Assembly (NCBI GenBank): GCA_001829005.1
Contig: MIAG01000009.1
Coordinates: 124,603-188,602, forward strand
DNA from: Sphingobacteriia bacterium RIFOXYC2_FULL_35_18
GTDB taxonomy: Bacteria; Bacteroidota; Bacteroidia; Chitinophagales; Chitinophagaceae
Length of the DNA: 64,000 nucleotides
Direction of reading: 5' to 3'
Every line of letters begins with the position of its first letter. Within the stretch, counting starts at the first letter, position 1. Shown one piece after another: positions 17,908 to 27,520 of the stretch. The notes under the pieces are model-generated. The model was not told the origin of the DNA and searched no databases. It was given only the letters and a program-made list of their open reading frames with translations. A program made the position numbers and the translations under genes.

Positions 17908-20484
17908 ATGTTTAGAACCAATTTGAAATTCCGATTGACCATATTGGTAATAGCTGTTTGTATTTCGCTATTGCATGCGCAAGAGAAAGCCACTATGCAA
18001 ATATTTACCAATAAAGTAAAGAATACCGTTTCGCCCAATTTGCATGGTATTTTTTTTGAAGAAATCAGTCATGGTGGAGAAGGTGGTTTATATGCAGAAA
18101 TGATACAAAATCGTGGATTTGAAGAAAGTCGAATTCCTCCTGGTGCTGTATTAGAGGGGAATATGCTTAATCCCAATCCAAATAAAAAACCACATTATAA
18201 CTTAAATGGCAAAGCCAGCAATTTTAAATTGCCATGGCCTGTTAAATCGGCTATGCCTTATTGGAGCACAAAGTCAACAGGTGATGGAAGTGTTGAAGCA
18301 ATTTTAAGAGAAGACAATCCTTTAAATGCAGCAACACCTCAGTCTGCACAGATTAAAGTGAATAAGCTGTCTAACAATGGTGCCGATTATTTTTTGAATG
18401 AAGGTTTTTGGGGAATCAATGCTAAAAAAGGTGAAGAATATCAACTTAGTTTTTATACTAAAACAGGAGAAGATTACAAAGGTCCATTATCAGTAGTTTT
18501 ATTATCTGCAGATGGAAAGGAAATAGCCCAATATACTTTTACAAAATTGACCAATAAAGCATGGAAAAAATATACTTGTAAACTTATTCCAACGGCCACC
18601 GATGGGGCAGCTTCATTTGCTTTTAAATTTGGTTCAACTGGAAGTATTTGGTTTGATTTCGTTTCCTTGTTTCCTTCAAAAACATTTAAGAACAGACCCA
18701 ATGGGTTAAGGTCCGATTTGGCTCAGTACTTAGCTGATTTAAAACCAGCTTTTGTGCGTTGGCCTGGTGGTTGTTTTGTAGAAGGAATTAATGTAGAAAG
18801 TGCACCCAATTGGAAAACATCTATTGGACCTATTGAACAAAGGCCAGGAACATTTAGTGTGTGGGGCTATTGGTCAAGTGATGGATTTGGTTATCATGAA
18901 TACTTGCAATTTTGTGAAGACATCAATGCAGACGCATTGTATGTATTTAATGCGGGCGTTTCTTGCGAATTTAGAAGTGGAACATTTATTAGCGAAGAAG
19001 CATTACAACCTGTAATAGATGATGTATTAGATGCCATAGAATATGCCATTGGTCCGGTTAATTCTAAATGGGGAAGTGTTCGTGCAAAAAATGGACATCC
19101 CAAACCATTCCCATTAAAATATATTGAAGTAGGAAATGAGCAGCACGGACCTTGGTATGCCAAGCGTTACAATCGTTTCCATGAAGCGATTAAAACAAAA
19201 TACCCTGATTTGAAAATTATTTCTAGCATGGGTATTGGCGACGTGAATAAACGAACGTTGGATAGTATTAAAGTGACCGATATGGCAGATGAACATGCAT
19301 ATAAAAGTGCTTATTGGTCTTTTACCAACTACGATCATTTTGATAAATATAAACGAGGGGATTACGAACTCTATGTAGGCGAATATGCTACTAATGCTGG
19401 CGTTGGATCGGGTAATTTACAAGCAGCATTGAATGATGCTACTTATATCCTGAGTATGGAAAATAACGGAGACCTTGTAAAAATGTCGAGTTATGCGCCA
19501 TTATTTGAAAACGTTAATACCAAGCATTGGCCTGTGAATCTGATTAAATTTAAATCGGATAGTTCTTTTGCAAGAATATCTTATTACACTATACAGTTAA
19601 TGAATGATCACCGAGCGGATGAGAATCTACAAGTGCAATTTAGCTTGGCACCAACTTCAAGTAAAATTCCCAAATATAAGGGTAGTATAGGATTGGCTAC
19701 CTGGGATACGCAAACGGAATACCGAAATATTGAAGTGATTCAAAATGGTAATACGGTTTATAAAAGTGATTTTACCAATAATTCTCAAGAGTGGAATATG
19801 GTAAGGGGTTCTTGGGAAGTAAAAGAGAATGCAATAGCACAAACTGCTCAAGGCCCGCAACGATTGATGGTATTGAATAATAAAAGTTTTGATACATACA
19901 CACTTAAGTTACAGGCAAGAAAATTATCCGGCACTAATGCGTTTATTATTCCTTTTGCCGTAACAGATGCCAATAATATGCTGCGTGCACATATTGGGTC
20001 TTATGTAAATGCAAATGCAGTATTCGAAATTGTTAGCGATGGTTCAGTGTCAAATATATCGGCTTCTAAAAGATTACGTCAACCAATAGAATCGGGTAAA
20101 TGGTATGATATTCAGTTGGTAGTTGAATTAGATAAAGTAAGTTGTTATTTGAATGATTCATTACTGATGACTTTTACTGAGCCTCAAAAACTATTTGGTT
20201 TAGCAGGGAGAGATAAAACAAGCGGGGAGTTAATTATTAAAATGGTAAATGGTGCAGATCAGGATTATGAAACTGAATTTGATTTAAATGGTGAAACCGA
20301 ATTGAATGGACAAATTACTGCATACACTATTCAAGCTGAATCGGTAAAAGCAGAAAATTCATTTACAAATCCAAGGGAATATATTCCTGTTAAAACACAA
20401 ACCCCTATTACAATCGGAAAAAAATTCAAGTATCGTTTCCCTAAAAATTCAATCACTGCTTTACGAATTCCAGTAAAAAAATAA
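17908..20484 (+). CDS. GH51 alpha-L-arabinofuranosidase
   Basis: This retaining exo-enzyme removes alpha-L-arabinofuranose from arabinan, arabinoxylan or glycoprotein side chains. The product has 858 residues and a signal peptide (cut near 24). A CBM4/9-like beta-sandwich (about 110-255) is inserted before the barrel. The catalytic barrel contains RWPGGCFVEG, the acid/base E411 in VGNEQHGPW and the nucleophile E492 in YVGEYATNAG. A LamG/DUF1080-like sandwich follows (about 610-770), then the GH51 C-terminal beta domain. GH51 enzymes without extra domains have about 500 residues, so this is a multi-module exported form. It starts 7 bases after GH127, so the two are co-translated. Confidence 0.93.
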   Translation: MFRTNLKFRLTILVIAVCISLLHAQEKATMQIFTNKVKNTVSPNLHGIFFEEISHGGEGGLYAEMIQNRGFEESRIPPGAVLEGNMLNPNPNKKPHYNLNGKASNFKLPWPVKSAMPYWSTKSTGDGSVEAILREDNPLNAATPQSAQIKVNKLSNNGADYFLNEGFWGINAKKGEEYQLSFYTKTGEDYKGPLSVVLLSADGKEIAQYTFTKLTNKAWKKYTCKLIPTATDGAASFAFKFGSTGSIWFDFVSLFPSKTFKNRPNGLRSDLAQYLADLKPAFVRWPGGCFVEGINVESAPNWKTSIGPIEQRPGTFSVWGYWSSDGFGYHEYLQFCEDINADALYVFNAGVSCEFRSGTFISEEALQPVIDDVLDAIEYAIGPVNSKWGSVRAKNGHPKPFPLKYIEVGNEQHGPWYAKRYNRFHEAIKTKYPDLKIISSMGIGDVNKRTLDSIKVTDMADEHAYKSAYWSFTNYDHFDKYKRGDYELYVGEYATNAGVGSGNLQAALNDATYILSMENNGDLVKMSSYAPLFENVNTKHWPVNLIKFKSDSSFARISYYTIQLMNDHRADENLQVQFSLAPTSSKIPKYKGSIGLATWDTQTEYRNIEVIQNGNTVYKSDFTNNSQEWNMVRGSWEVKENAIAQTAQGPQRLMVLNNKSFDTYTLKLQARKLSGTNAFIIPFAVTDANNMLRAHIGSYVNANAVFEIVSDGSVSNISASKRLRQPIESGKWYDIQLVVELDKVSCYLNDSLLMTFTEPQKLFGLAGRDKTSGELIIKMVNGADQDYETEFDLNGETELNGQITAYTIQAESVKAENSFTNPREYIPVKTQTPITIGKKFKYRFPKNSITALRIPVKK

Positions 20485-20503
20485 TCAGTAAAAACGTTTG
20501 TTT

Positions 20504-22786
20504 ATGAAAAGAATGCTGCTTGCTTGTTTGATGGGTACACTTTTATTAACCGTTACTCAAGCACAAAATAAGCCGTTACCTGCTTTTTCGCCCACTCGAA
20601 CCGAAATGTTGCAGCGATATAAAGTGGCAACAGAAAGAGACAGCATGGTTAGAAAAACAGCATTTAAACTTAGTGTCATGCCTAATTGGAGTGGTTCCTC
20701 CGCATTCTGGTATAGAAATGTTTTGGCAGACAGTATAACGCAATATTTTTTAGTAGACCCTATAACTATTAATAAAAAGCCACTTTTTGATGTAGATAAA
20801 TTAGCAGCAGCATTAATTAACGCAGGACATAAAAATATCAGTATACAGAAACTACCCATTAAAAATGCCTATTTACACCCCGATCAAAAAAAGTTAGCTA
20901 TTGCAGTAGAGAATAATTTTTACGAAGTAGACTTGTTGCAATACCAATTAACTAAAATTGATAGTCTTCCCGTTGATAAAACCATTTATCCAGGTCTTAC
21001 AAGGGCTGCAAATAGATGGCAACGAGGTAGAATGGCAAAAACTTCCCCAGATCAACAATGGAATTTGGTGGTTAAAGAGCACAATATATATTTAGAGCCT
21101 GCTAAAGGTGGAACACTCATTCAGTATACCACCGATGGAACTGCCGATACACCTTATGGTGAAGTTAGCTGGTCACCCGATAGCAAGCATTTGATTGCCT
21201 ATAAAATTAAACGAGTGGTAGATAAGCCCGTTTTTTATATTTTAACTTCATTGCCCAATACCACGAGGGGAGAAGTAAAAGAACGTCCGTATAAGCAACC
21301 AGGTGATGCATTTACTACGTATGAAATGTTTGTTATAAATGTTGCTGATAAAGCAATCAAAAAAGTTCAAACAGATATCATCGACTTTTTTGATGCACCT
21401 AAACTCAACTGGAATGCAGGAGGTAATACCCATTTTATGTTTGAGCGAGTAGATCGTGGACACCAAAGATTCAGAATTATAGATGTAAATCTAGCTGATG
21501 GAAGTACTAGAAATATTATTGATGAGCAAACCAACACTTTTATTTACGAGCAAAAAATATTTACTCATTATTTGCCTGCTACTTCCGAAATTATTTGGAT
21601 AACCGAAAAAGATGGTTGGAGACATTTGTATTTAGTAGATGCTAAAAAGGGAGCGGTAAAAAATGCTATTACGAAAGGAGAGTGGGTAGTTAGAAATGTA
21701 GATAGTATTGATGTAGCCAAAAGAGAAATCTGGTTTCAAGCAAGTGGCATGAACCAAGGAGAAGATCCTTATTTTATTCATTATTATCGAATTGGTTTTG
21801 ATGGTAAAAAAATGGTAACACTAACAAAGCCAGGTTTTAATCATCGCATTGTTTGGTCGCCAGATAAAAAATACTTTATTGATACCTATTCAACTGTAGA
21901 TCAAGCGCCTGTCTCCATTTTAGGAAGAGTTGCTGATGGAAAACAATTAATGGAATTAGAGCAAGCGGATATTAGTTTGCATAAAGCAGCCGGTTATCGA
22001 TTACCTGAACCATTTAGTGCAAAAGGAAGAGATGGTGTTACAGATATTTGGGGGGTAATATGCAGACCATCCGATTTTGATCCCAATAAACGCTATCCAA
22101 TTATTGAAAATATTTATGCAGGTCCACAAGATTCATTTGTTCCTAAATTGTTTGCTACTACCGGTGAAATGCAGAGTATGGCAGAATTAGGATTTATAGT
22201 TGTGCAAATTGATGGTATGGGAACCTATAATCGTTCTAAAGCATTTCATGATGTATGTTGGAAAAATTTAGCAGATGCAGGATTCCCCGATCGCATTGCA
22301 TGGATGCGTGCATTGGCGGCTAAGTACCCACAAGCTGATACGAATCGGGTTGGTTTGTTTGGAACATCAGCGGGTGGACAAAATTCGTTGGGCGGATTAT
22401 TGTTTCATCCTACTTGGTACAAAGCGGCAGTTTCATCCTGTGGTTGTCATGATAACCGAGTAGACAAGCAATGGTGGAATGAGCAATGGATGGGTTATCC
22501 TATTGGGAAACATTATGATGAACAATCCAATATTACCAATGCGCATAAATTGAAAGGCAAATTATTGTTGATTGTAGGAGAAGCTGATACGAATGTTCCT
22601 CCAGAATCTACCTATCGGGTAGCCGATGCTTTAATTAAAGCTAAAAAGTCATTTGAATTTTTGGCTGTTCCAGGAATGGGACATAGTGATGGCGGTACTT
22701 ATGGAAGAACAAAGAAGCGAGATTTCTTTGTGAAGAGTTTATTAGGCATTGACCCACCCGATAGAAATGCCGATGAACTAGAGTAA
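20504..22786 (+). CDS. S9 family peptidase (DPP IV / prolyl oligopeptidase type)
   Basis: The ATG at 20504 begins a clear signal peptide (MKRMLLACLMGTLLLTVTQA), so I prefer it over an in-frame TTG two codons earlier. The 760-residue product has a DPPIV-N beta-propeller and a C-terminal alpha/beta hydrolase. The triad is visible: Ser622 in GTSAGG, Asp695 in VGEADTNVP and His727 in GMGHSDG. S9 enzymes usually cut after proline or act as dipeptidyl peptidases. It is the last gene of the arabinosidase operon, 19 bases after GH51, and a terminator follows. A proline-type peptidase beside beta-arabinosidases points to a Pro/Hyp-rich glycoprotein substrate (inference). Confidence 0.92.
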   Translation: MKRMLLACLMGTLLLTVTQAQNKPLPAFSPTRTEMLQRYKVATERDSMVRKTAFKLSVMPNWSGSSAFWYRNVLADSITQYFLVDPITINKKPLFDVDKLAAALINAGHKNISIQKLPIKNAYLHPDQKKLAIAVENNFYEVDLLQYQLTKIDSLPVDKTIYPGLTRAANRWQRGRMAKTSPDQQWNLVVKEHNIYLEPAKGGTLIQYTTDGTADTPYGEVSWSPDSKHLIAYKIKRVVDKPVFYILTSLPNTTRGEVKERPYKQPGDAFTTYEMFVINVADKAIKKVQTDIIDFFDAPKLNWNAGGNTHFMFERVDRGHQRFRIIDVNLADGSTRNIIDEQTNTFIYEQKIFTHYLPATSEIIWITEKDGWRHLYLVDAKKGAVKNAITKGEWVVRNVDSIDVAKREIWFQASGMNQGEDPYFIHYYRIGFDGKKMVTLTKPGFNHRIVWSPDKKYFIDTYSTVDQAPVSILGRVADGKQLMELEQADISLHKAAGYRLPEPFSAKGRDGVTDIWGVICRPSDFDPNKRYPIIENIYAGPQDSFVPKLFATTGEMQSMAELGFIVVQIDGMGTYNRSKAFHDVCWKNLADAGFPDRIAWMRALAAKYPQADTNRVGLFGTSAGGQNSLGGLLFHPTWYKAAVSSCGCHDNRVDKQWWNEQWMGYPIGKHYDEQSNITNAHKLKGKLLLIVGEADTNVPPESTYRVADALIKAKKSFEFLAVPGMGHSDGGTYGRTKKRDFFVKSLLGIDPPDRNADELE

Positions 22787-22805
22787 ACCATTCCGAAAAT
22801 AAAAA

Positions 22806-22831
22806 GGAGCAGCTCAACTGCTCCTTTTTTT
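22806..22831. terminator. Bidirectional terminator between S9 peptidase and AraC regulator
   Basis: GGAGCAG (22806-22812) and CTGCTCC (22818-22824) form a perfect 7-bp stem with a 5-base loop. It is flanked by A-rich sequence on the left and seven T on the right. It therefore works for both convergent genes, overlapping the last bases of the regulator. Confidence 0.88.
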
Positions 22832-23732
22832 ATGGGGTCAACTCAATTTCATAGGTACTCTTGAAATAGTCATCTACATATTCATGTGGAGATTTTCCAA
22901 CAACAGTTTTAAATACACGGTTAAAATGAGTAACTGTATTAAATCCACAGTTGTAGGCAACCGTAGAAATACTAATGCTATCCCCATCTCCTGATGTCAA
23001 TTTTTTGCATGCTTCGTTAATGCGCACTTCATTTAGAAAAGAAACAAATGTGTGGTGGGTTCTTTTTTTAAAGTACCTGCAAAATGCTTGCGGTGTCATA
23101 TGCGCTTGTTGGGCAACATCTTCCAGCGTAATATTGTTTTCATAGTTGGCCATGATAAAATGGTAAATTTCGCTTAAGCGAACACCTACGTTTTCACTCA
23201 CTGTTTCTAACATAGACGAGCTAGACAGTTCTTTGAGCTTTGGTATACTCGAAAACTTTTTCAAAATTTCAATAAACGCCAACATTTGTTCTACCCCCTT
23301 CGATTTACTGATAATCTGAATTTTATGCGCTACATCTGTTACATGAATAGGGGGAATCATGAATCCATTATTGTGTTTCAGAATAAAAGTTTGAATATGT
23401 TTCATCTCTGCCAAATCAAATAAACCAGCTAGTTTTCCAGTTGGATTAAAATGGATGGTAATGGCTTCCACTGTTTTTTTACTTTTTTGCGAAAAGTAAG
23501 CAGGGTCACTTTTAAAAACATGCGGTAAATTGGCACCGATATAATAAATTTCATTGGGTTTAAACGGATACATATTATTGTCTACTACTAAAGTACCTTC
23601 TCCTCTAATAATCCAAGTTAATTGAATTTCATCATGTCTATGTAAATATTGATAAAAATAGGGAAGTACATCATGTCTGATAATGATGTTTTTATCTCCC
23701 GGTATGGGAATAGTAAACTGTAATACTTTCAT
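22830..23732 (-). CDS. AraC-family regulator, probable control of hydroxyproline genes
   Basis: The likely start is the ATG at 23732 (MKVLQFTIPIPGDKN), giving 300 residues. An in-frame ATG at 23804 would add 24 residues with no family-like features. The N-terminus is a cupin effector domain (HRHDEIQLTWIIRGEGTLVVD). The last 100 residues carry two helix-turn-helix units (ITLEDVAQQAHMTPQAFCRYFKK as the first, and SISTVAYNCGFNTVTHFNRVFK). The gene is divergent from the hydroxyproline operon, which makes that operon the probable target. The 232-base shared intergenic region holds a 13-base inverted repeat. The effector, perhaps hydroxyproline or a sugar, is unknown. Confidence 0.9.
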   Translation of the reverse strand: MKVLQFTIPIPGDKNIIIRHDVLPYFYQYLHRHDEIQLTWIIRGEGTLVVDNNMYPFKPNEIYYIGANLPHVFKSDPAYFSQKSKKTVEAITIHFNPTGKLAGLFDLAEMKHIQTFILKHNNGFMIPPIHVTDVAHKIQIISKSKGVEQMLAFIEILKKFSSIPKLKELSSSSMLETVSENVGVRLSEIYHFIMANYENNITLEDVAQQAHMTPQAFCRYFKKRTHHTFVSFLNEVRINEACKKLTSGDGDSISISTVAYNCGFNTVTHFNRVFKTVVGKSPHEYVDDYFKSTYEIELTP

Positions 23733-23851
23733 TGCAGCAGTTTTAGACAAGTGTAATCGACAAACATTACCAATATTAGCTTTAAAAACCCGATTTATAC
23801 CCAAAGACAGGTAAGATACATAAAATGCTGCGTTTATTATTGTCTAAATTA

Positions 23852-23908
23852 CAATTAATAATTTTCAAAATGATTAGCAGTTAAAATAGGTGCATAAATT
23901 ATTAATTG
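23852..23908. repeat. 13-base inverted repeat in AraC / hydroxyproline intergenic region
   Basis: CAATTAATAATTT (23852-23864) is the exact reverse complement of AAATTATTAATTG (23896-23908), with centres 44 bases apart. This is close to four helical turns. It could be an AraC-type operator pair. The AT-rich content makes chance matches more likely than usual. Confidence 0.4.
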
Positions 23909-23964
23909 ATGAAAATAGCGATAATAAGAAGCCAAGTAGTTTTACATTTCTAATTATTATAACT

Positions 23965-24909
23965 ATGGCTAATCTAACATGGAAGGGTGTATATCCAGCT
24001 CTTCTAACCCCTTTTAAACAAGATGATTCAATTGACTTTGAAGTGTACAACAAAAATTTACAAGCGCAAATTGCTGCGGGTGTTGATGGAATTATTTTAG
24101 GTGGATCTTTAGGAGAAGCAAGTTCTTTATCCAATGAAGAAAAACGAGACTTGTTATTTTATTCTAAGGAAAATATCCCATCGGATTTTCCTGTAATCAT
24201 AAATATTGCAGAGCAAACTACCAAAGCTGCAATAGCATTGGCACAGGATTCTGAAAAAAATGGTGCAGATGGATTAATGTTATTACCGCCAATGCGTTAC
24301 TATGCAGATAGTCATGAAACGCTAGAATACTTTAAAGCGGTAGCTAAGTCAACTAGCTTACCAATCATGATTTACAATAATCCAGTGGATTATAAAATTC
24401 ATGTTACATTGGATATGTTCGAATCAATGATGCCTCATCAAAATATTCAAGCTGTTAAAGAATCTACGCGAGATATTTCTAATATTACCAGAATGATTAA
24501 TCGTTTTGGTGATCGATTCAATATTTTATGTGGAGTAGATACTTTAGCAATGGAGAGTCTTTGTATGGGGGCACATGGATGGGTAGCAGGATTGGTTGAT
24601 GCATTTCCGAGAGAAACAGTTGCTATTTATCGATTAGTAAAAGCAGGACAAATTGAAGCGGCCTTGCCTATCTATCGTTGGTTTTTACCTGTATTAGAAT
24701 TAGATATACATCCTAAATTAGTACAGTACATCAAATTGGCTGCAACCCATACTGGTATTGGTTCAAGTCATGTAAGAGCACCTCGACTTCCTATTGAAGG
24801 AGCAGAATTGAAAAGAGTTACAAGCATTATAGAAACGGCATTGGCCAATAGGCCTATATTGCCAGATTATTTGAACCTGAAACACACAAAAGATGCTAAA
24901 TGGGCATAA
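23965..24909 (+). CDS. DHDPS-family lyase, probable pyrroline-4-hydroxy-2-carboxylate deaminase
   Basis: I chose the ATG at 23965 (MANLTWKGVYPALLTPF), which gives 314 residues and the normal start of this family. An ATG at 23890 would add 25 atypical residues. The TIM barrel has GGSLGEASSL, the conserved Tyr137 (IMIYNNPVDY) and the Schiff-base Lys165 (AVKESTRDIS). In hydroxyproline catabolism this family deaminates delta1-pyrroline-4-hydroxy-2-carboxylate to alpha-ketoglutarate semialdehyde. The next genes encode the semialdehyde dehydrogenase, epimerase and D-hydroxyproline dehydrogenase, which supports that role over dihydrodipicolinate synthase or sialate lyase. Its 3' end overlaps the next gene by 17 bases. 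Confidence 0.85.
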   Translation: MANLTWKGVYPALLTPFKQDDSIDFEVYNKNLQAQIAAGVDGIILGGSLGEASSLSNEEKRDLLFYSKENIPSDFPVIINIAEQTTKAAIALAQDSEKNGADGLMLLPPMRYYADSHETLEYFKAVAKSTSLPIMIYNNPVDYKIHVTLDMFESMMPHQNIQAVKESTRDISNITRMINRFGDRFNILCGVDTLAMESLCMGAHGWVAGLVDAFPRETVAIYRLVKAGQIEAALPIYRWFLPVLELDIHPKLVQYIKLAATHTGIGSSHVRAPRLPIEGAELKRVTSIIETALANRPILPDYLNLKHTKDAKWA

Positions 24910-26482
24910 TGTAATTGGATTTGAAGAGTCCGCTAAAGGACAAAAAACTTTTCAATCTTTTAGTACCATTCAAGGTAGTTTTTTGCAAGAAAAATTTCAT
25001 ATTGCTACGAATGATGAAATTGAAGCAGCTATTGCCAAGGCAGTAACTGCTTTTGGCATTTATAGTAAAGTACCTTTTGTAGTGCGGGCAGTTTTTTTAG
25101 AAACAATTGCTGCAGAAATTTTTCAGTTAGGAGATGTGTTATTAGAACGCGCTCATCTAGAATCTGGCTTGCCATTAGCCAGATTAACTGGAGAACGAGA
25201 CAGAACAATGAATCAATTAAAGTTGTTCGCTGGTTTATTGCGGGAGGGATCATGGGCCGATGCGGTGATAGACACGGCCATGCCCGAAAGACAACCACTA
25301 CCCAGAGCAGATATTAGAAGAATACTGCAACCACTTGGGCCAGTAGCTGTTTTTGCAGCCAGTAATTTCCCCTTTGCATTTTCAACTGCAGGTGGAGATA
25401 CTGCATCTGCATTGGCAGCCGGCTGTTCTGTAATTGTGAAAGCGCACAGTGCACATGCAGGTACCAACGAGTTAATGGCAACAGCTATTAAAAGAGCAGC
25501 GGAGAAAACAGGCATGCCGGATGGGATATTTTCTTCTTTAATTGGAGAAGGTGCAACACTGGGTCAACAGTTGGCTGCAAACCCTGTAATTAAAGCCATT
25601 GGGTTTACTGGTTCTTATAGAGCAGGAATGGCATTGTATGAAACAGTTACACAAAAGCGAACCGCCCCCATTCCGTTATACGCCGAAATGAGCAGTATTA
25701 ATCCAGTAGTGTTATTACCCGAAACATTAGCATTAAAAACTACTGCGATTGCTACAAGTCTGGCCGGCTCTATTACACTTGGGGTAGGACAGTTTTGTAC
25801 GAACCCGGGATTGTTGTTTGTGATTAAATCAAAAGCAACGGAAGCGTTTATAGAATTAATGGTGGCAAGCCTTTCAGCGGTTATACCCGCTACCATGTTA
25901 AATCAAGCCATCTGCAAATCCTATTACACAGATAGAACGAAGTTGATGAATGCGAAAGGAGTCAACTTAGTTTATAAAGGAGAAAATTTACAGAATGAGT
26001 ATAAAGGAACCCCTGCATTATTTACGGTACCTGCCAATGAATTTATTGCATCACTAGCTTTGCAAGACGAAGTGTTTGGGCCTTGTTCTTTGGTGGTTAT
26101 TTGCGAAGATAAATCACAATTGGTTCAAGCATTGTCGGCTATGCACGGTCAGTTAACAGGATCTATTTATGGCAATGAAGAAGAATTAATTCGTTATACG
26201 GAAGTGGTTCAAATTTTACAAGATAAAACAGGTAGGGTCATCTTCAATAGTGCGCCTACTGGCGTAGAAGTTTGTCATGCAATGGTGCATGGTGGACCAT
26301 TCCCTGCAACAACTGATTCAAGAACGACTTCTGTTGGAACCGAAGCCATCAGAAGATTTGTAAGACCTATTTGTTACCAAGATTGTCCACAAGTGCTACT
26401 GCCATTATATTTACAGAACAACAATGCAGCTGGAATCATGCGGAAAATAAATGGAAATTATACAAGGGATGCAATCCAATAA
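24893..26482 (+). CDS. Alpha-ketoglutarate semialdehyde dehydrogenase
   Basis: The 529-residue aldehyde dehydrogenase would oxidise 2,5-dioxopentanoate to alpha-ketoglutarate with NAD(P)+. Catalytic residues are visible: Cys302 in GVGQFCTNPG and Glu265 in LYAEMSSINPV. The cofactor region VAVFAASNFPFAF and FTGSYRAG follow the usual order. Length and the GQFCTNPG signature match the KGSADH group rather than general ALDHs of about 490 residues. The start codon overlaps the preceding gene by 17 bases, suggesting coupled translation. It completes the last step of the hydroxyproline pathway. The same enzyme type also serves oxidative arabinose pathways, but none of those dehydratases are here. Confidence 0.9.
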   Translation: MLNGHNVIGFEESAKGQKTFQSFSTIQGSFLQEKFHIATNDEIEAAIAKAVTAFGIYSKVPFVVRAVFLETIAAEIFQLGDVLLERAHLESGLPLARLTGERDRTMNQLKLFAGLLREGSWADAVIDTAMPERQPLPRADIRRILQPLGPVAVFAASNFPFAFSTAGGDTASALAAGCSVIVKAHSAHAGTNELMATAIKRAAEKTGMPDGIFSSLIGEGATLGQQLAANPVIKAIGFTGSYRAGMALYETVTQKRTAPIPLYAEMSSINPVVLLPETLALKTTAIATSLAGSITLGVGQFCTNPGLLFVIKSKATEAFIELMVASLSAVIPATMLNQAICKSYYTDRTKLMNAKGVNLVYKGENLQNEYKGTPALFTVPANEFIASLALQDEVFGPCSLVVICEDKSQLVQALSAMHGQLTGSIYGNEEELIRYTEVVQILQDKTGRVIFNSAPTGVEVCHAMVHGGPFPATTDSRTTSVGTEAIRRFVRPICYQDCPQVLLPLYLQNNNAAGIMRKINGNYTRDAIQ

Positions 26483-26500
26483 AACAATTAGAAAAGGAAT

Positions 26501-27502
26501 ATGGCACATAAAAAATTCTTTTGTATTGATGCGCATACCTGTGGCAACCCGGTAAGGTTGGTTGCAGGAGGAGGTCCTTTGCTCGAAGGTAATTCGATGA
26601 TGGAGAAAAGATTACATTTTCTTCGTGAGTTTGATTGGATTAGAAAAGGATTAATGTTCGAGCCACGCGGTCACGATATGATGAGTGGAAGTATTTTGTA
26701 TCCACCACATGATCCACAAAATGATATTGGTGTTTTGTTTATTGAAACCAGTGGGTGTTTGCCCATGTGTGGACACGGAACCATTGGTACCATTACAATT
26801 GCTATTGAAGAAGGATTGGTGATACCTAAAACACCAGGAAAATTACGCATTGAAACACCAGCAGGATTGGTATTAATTGAGTACAAACAAGAAGGCAAAA
26901 AAGTATTGTCTGTAAAGTTGACCAATGTGCCCGCATTTTTGTATGCATCCGATTTAGCAGTAGACTGCCCCGATTTAGGAACCATTACTGTGGATGTTGC
27001 ATACGGAGGAAATTTTTATGCAATTGTAGATCCACAGAAAAATTTCCCAGGACTAGAACACTATACTGCAGATCAATTGATTTCCTGGAGCAGGGTTTGT
27101 AGAAAAAGATTAAACGAGCAATATCAATTTGTGCATCCAACCAATGAGAACATCAAAGGACTCAGTCATTTGTTGTGGACAGGTAAAACGATAGCACCCA
27201 CATCAACAGCAAGAAATGCTGTTTTTTATGGAGATAAAGCCATTGATCGATCACCATGTGGAACAGGAACTTCCGCAAGAATGGCCCAGTGGTATGCAAA
27301 GGGAAAACTAAAAAAAGGAGATGCTTTTATTCATGAAAGCATTATTGGTTCTACGTTCACTGGATTAATTGAAGAAGAGACCACCGTTAATGGGTTGCCT
27401 GCCATTGTTCCAAGTATTGAAGGATGGGCAAGAGTTACTGGATATAATACAATCATTATAGATGATGAAGACCCTTATGCACATGGGTTTCAAGTGATTT
27501 AG
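26501..27502 (+). CDS. 4-hydroxyproline 2-epimerase (proline racemase family)
   Basis: This enzyme converts trans-4-hydroxy-L-proline to cis-4-hydroxy-D-proline, the first step of the pathway. The 333-residue protein has the family start FFCIDAHTCGNPVRLV and both catalytic cysteines, Cys90 in PMCGHGTIG and Cys253 in SPCGTGTSARMA. Having Cys at both sites separates it from trans-3-hydroxyproline dehydratases, which carry Thr or Ser at one. Proline racemase proper is less likely given the neighbouring genes. It begins 18 bases after the dehydrogenase gene and ends 18 before the next. Confidence 0.92.
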   Translation: MAHKKFFCIDAHTCGNPVRLVAGGGPLLEGNSMMEKRLHFLREFDWIRKGLMFEPRGHDMMSGSILYPPHDPQNDIGVLFIETSGCLPMCGHGTIGTITIAIEEGLVIPKTPGKLRIETPAGLVLIEYKQEGKKVLSVKLTNVPAFLYASDLAVDCPDLGTITVDVAYGGNFYAIVDPQKNFPGLEHYTADQLISWSRVCRKRLNEQYQFVHPTNENIKGLSHLLWTGKTIAPTSTARNAVFYGDKAIDRSPCGTGTSARMAQWYAKGKLKKGDAFIHESIIGSTFTGLIEEETTVNGLPAIVPSIEGWARVTGYNTIIIDDEDPYAHGFQVI

Positions 27503-27520
27503 CAGTTTTAAAATTACACT

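Noticed and set aside
23965..24909. Dihydrodipicolinate synthase (lysine biosynthesis)
   Set aside because: The barrel and Lys/Tyr fit, but the gene is embedded in a complete hydroxyproline pathway, so the deaminase role is favoured.
26501..27502. Proline racemase or trans-3-hydroxyproline dehydratase
   Set aside because: Both catalytic Cys exclude the dehydratase pattern, and the neighbours fit 4-hydroxyproline epimerase rather than racemase.
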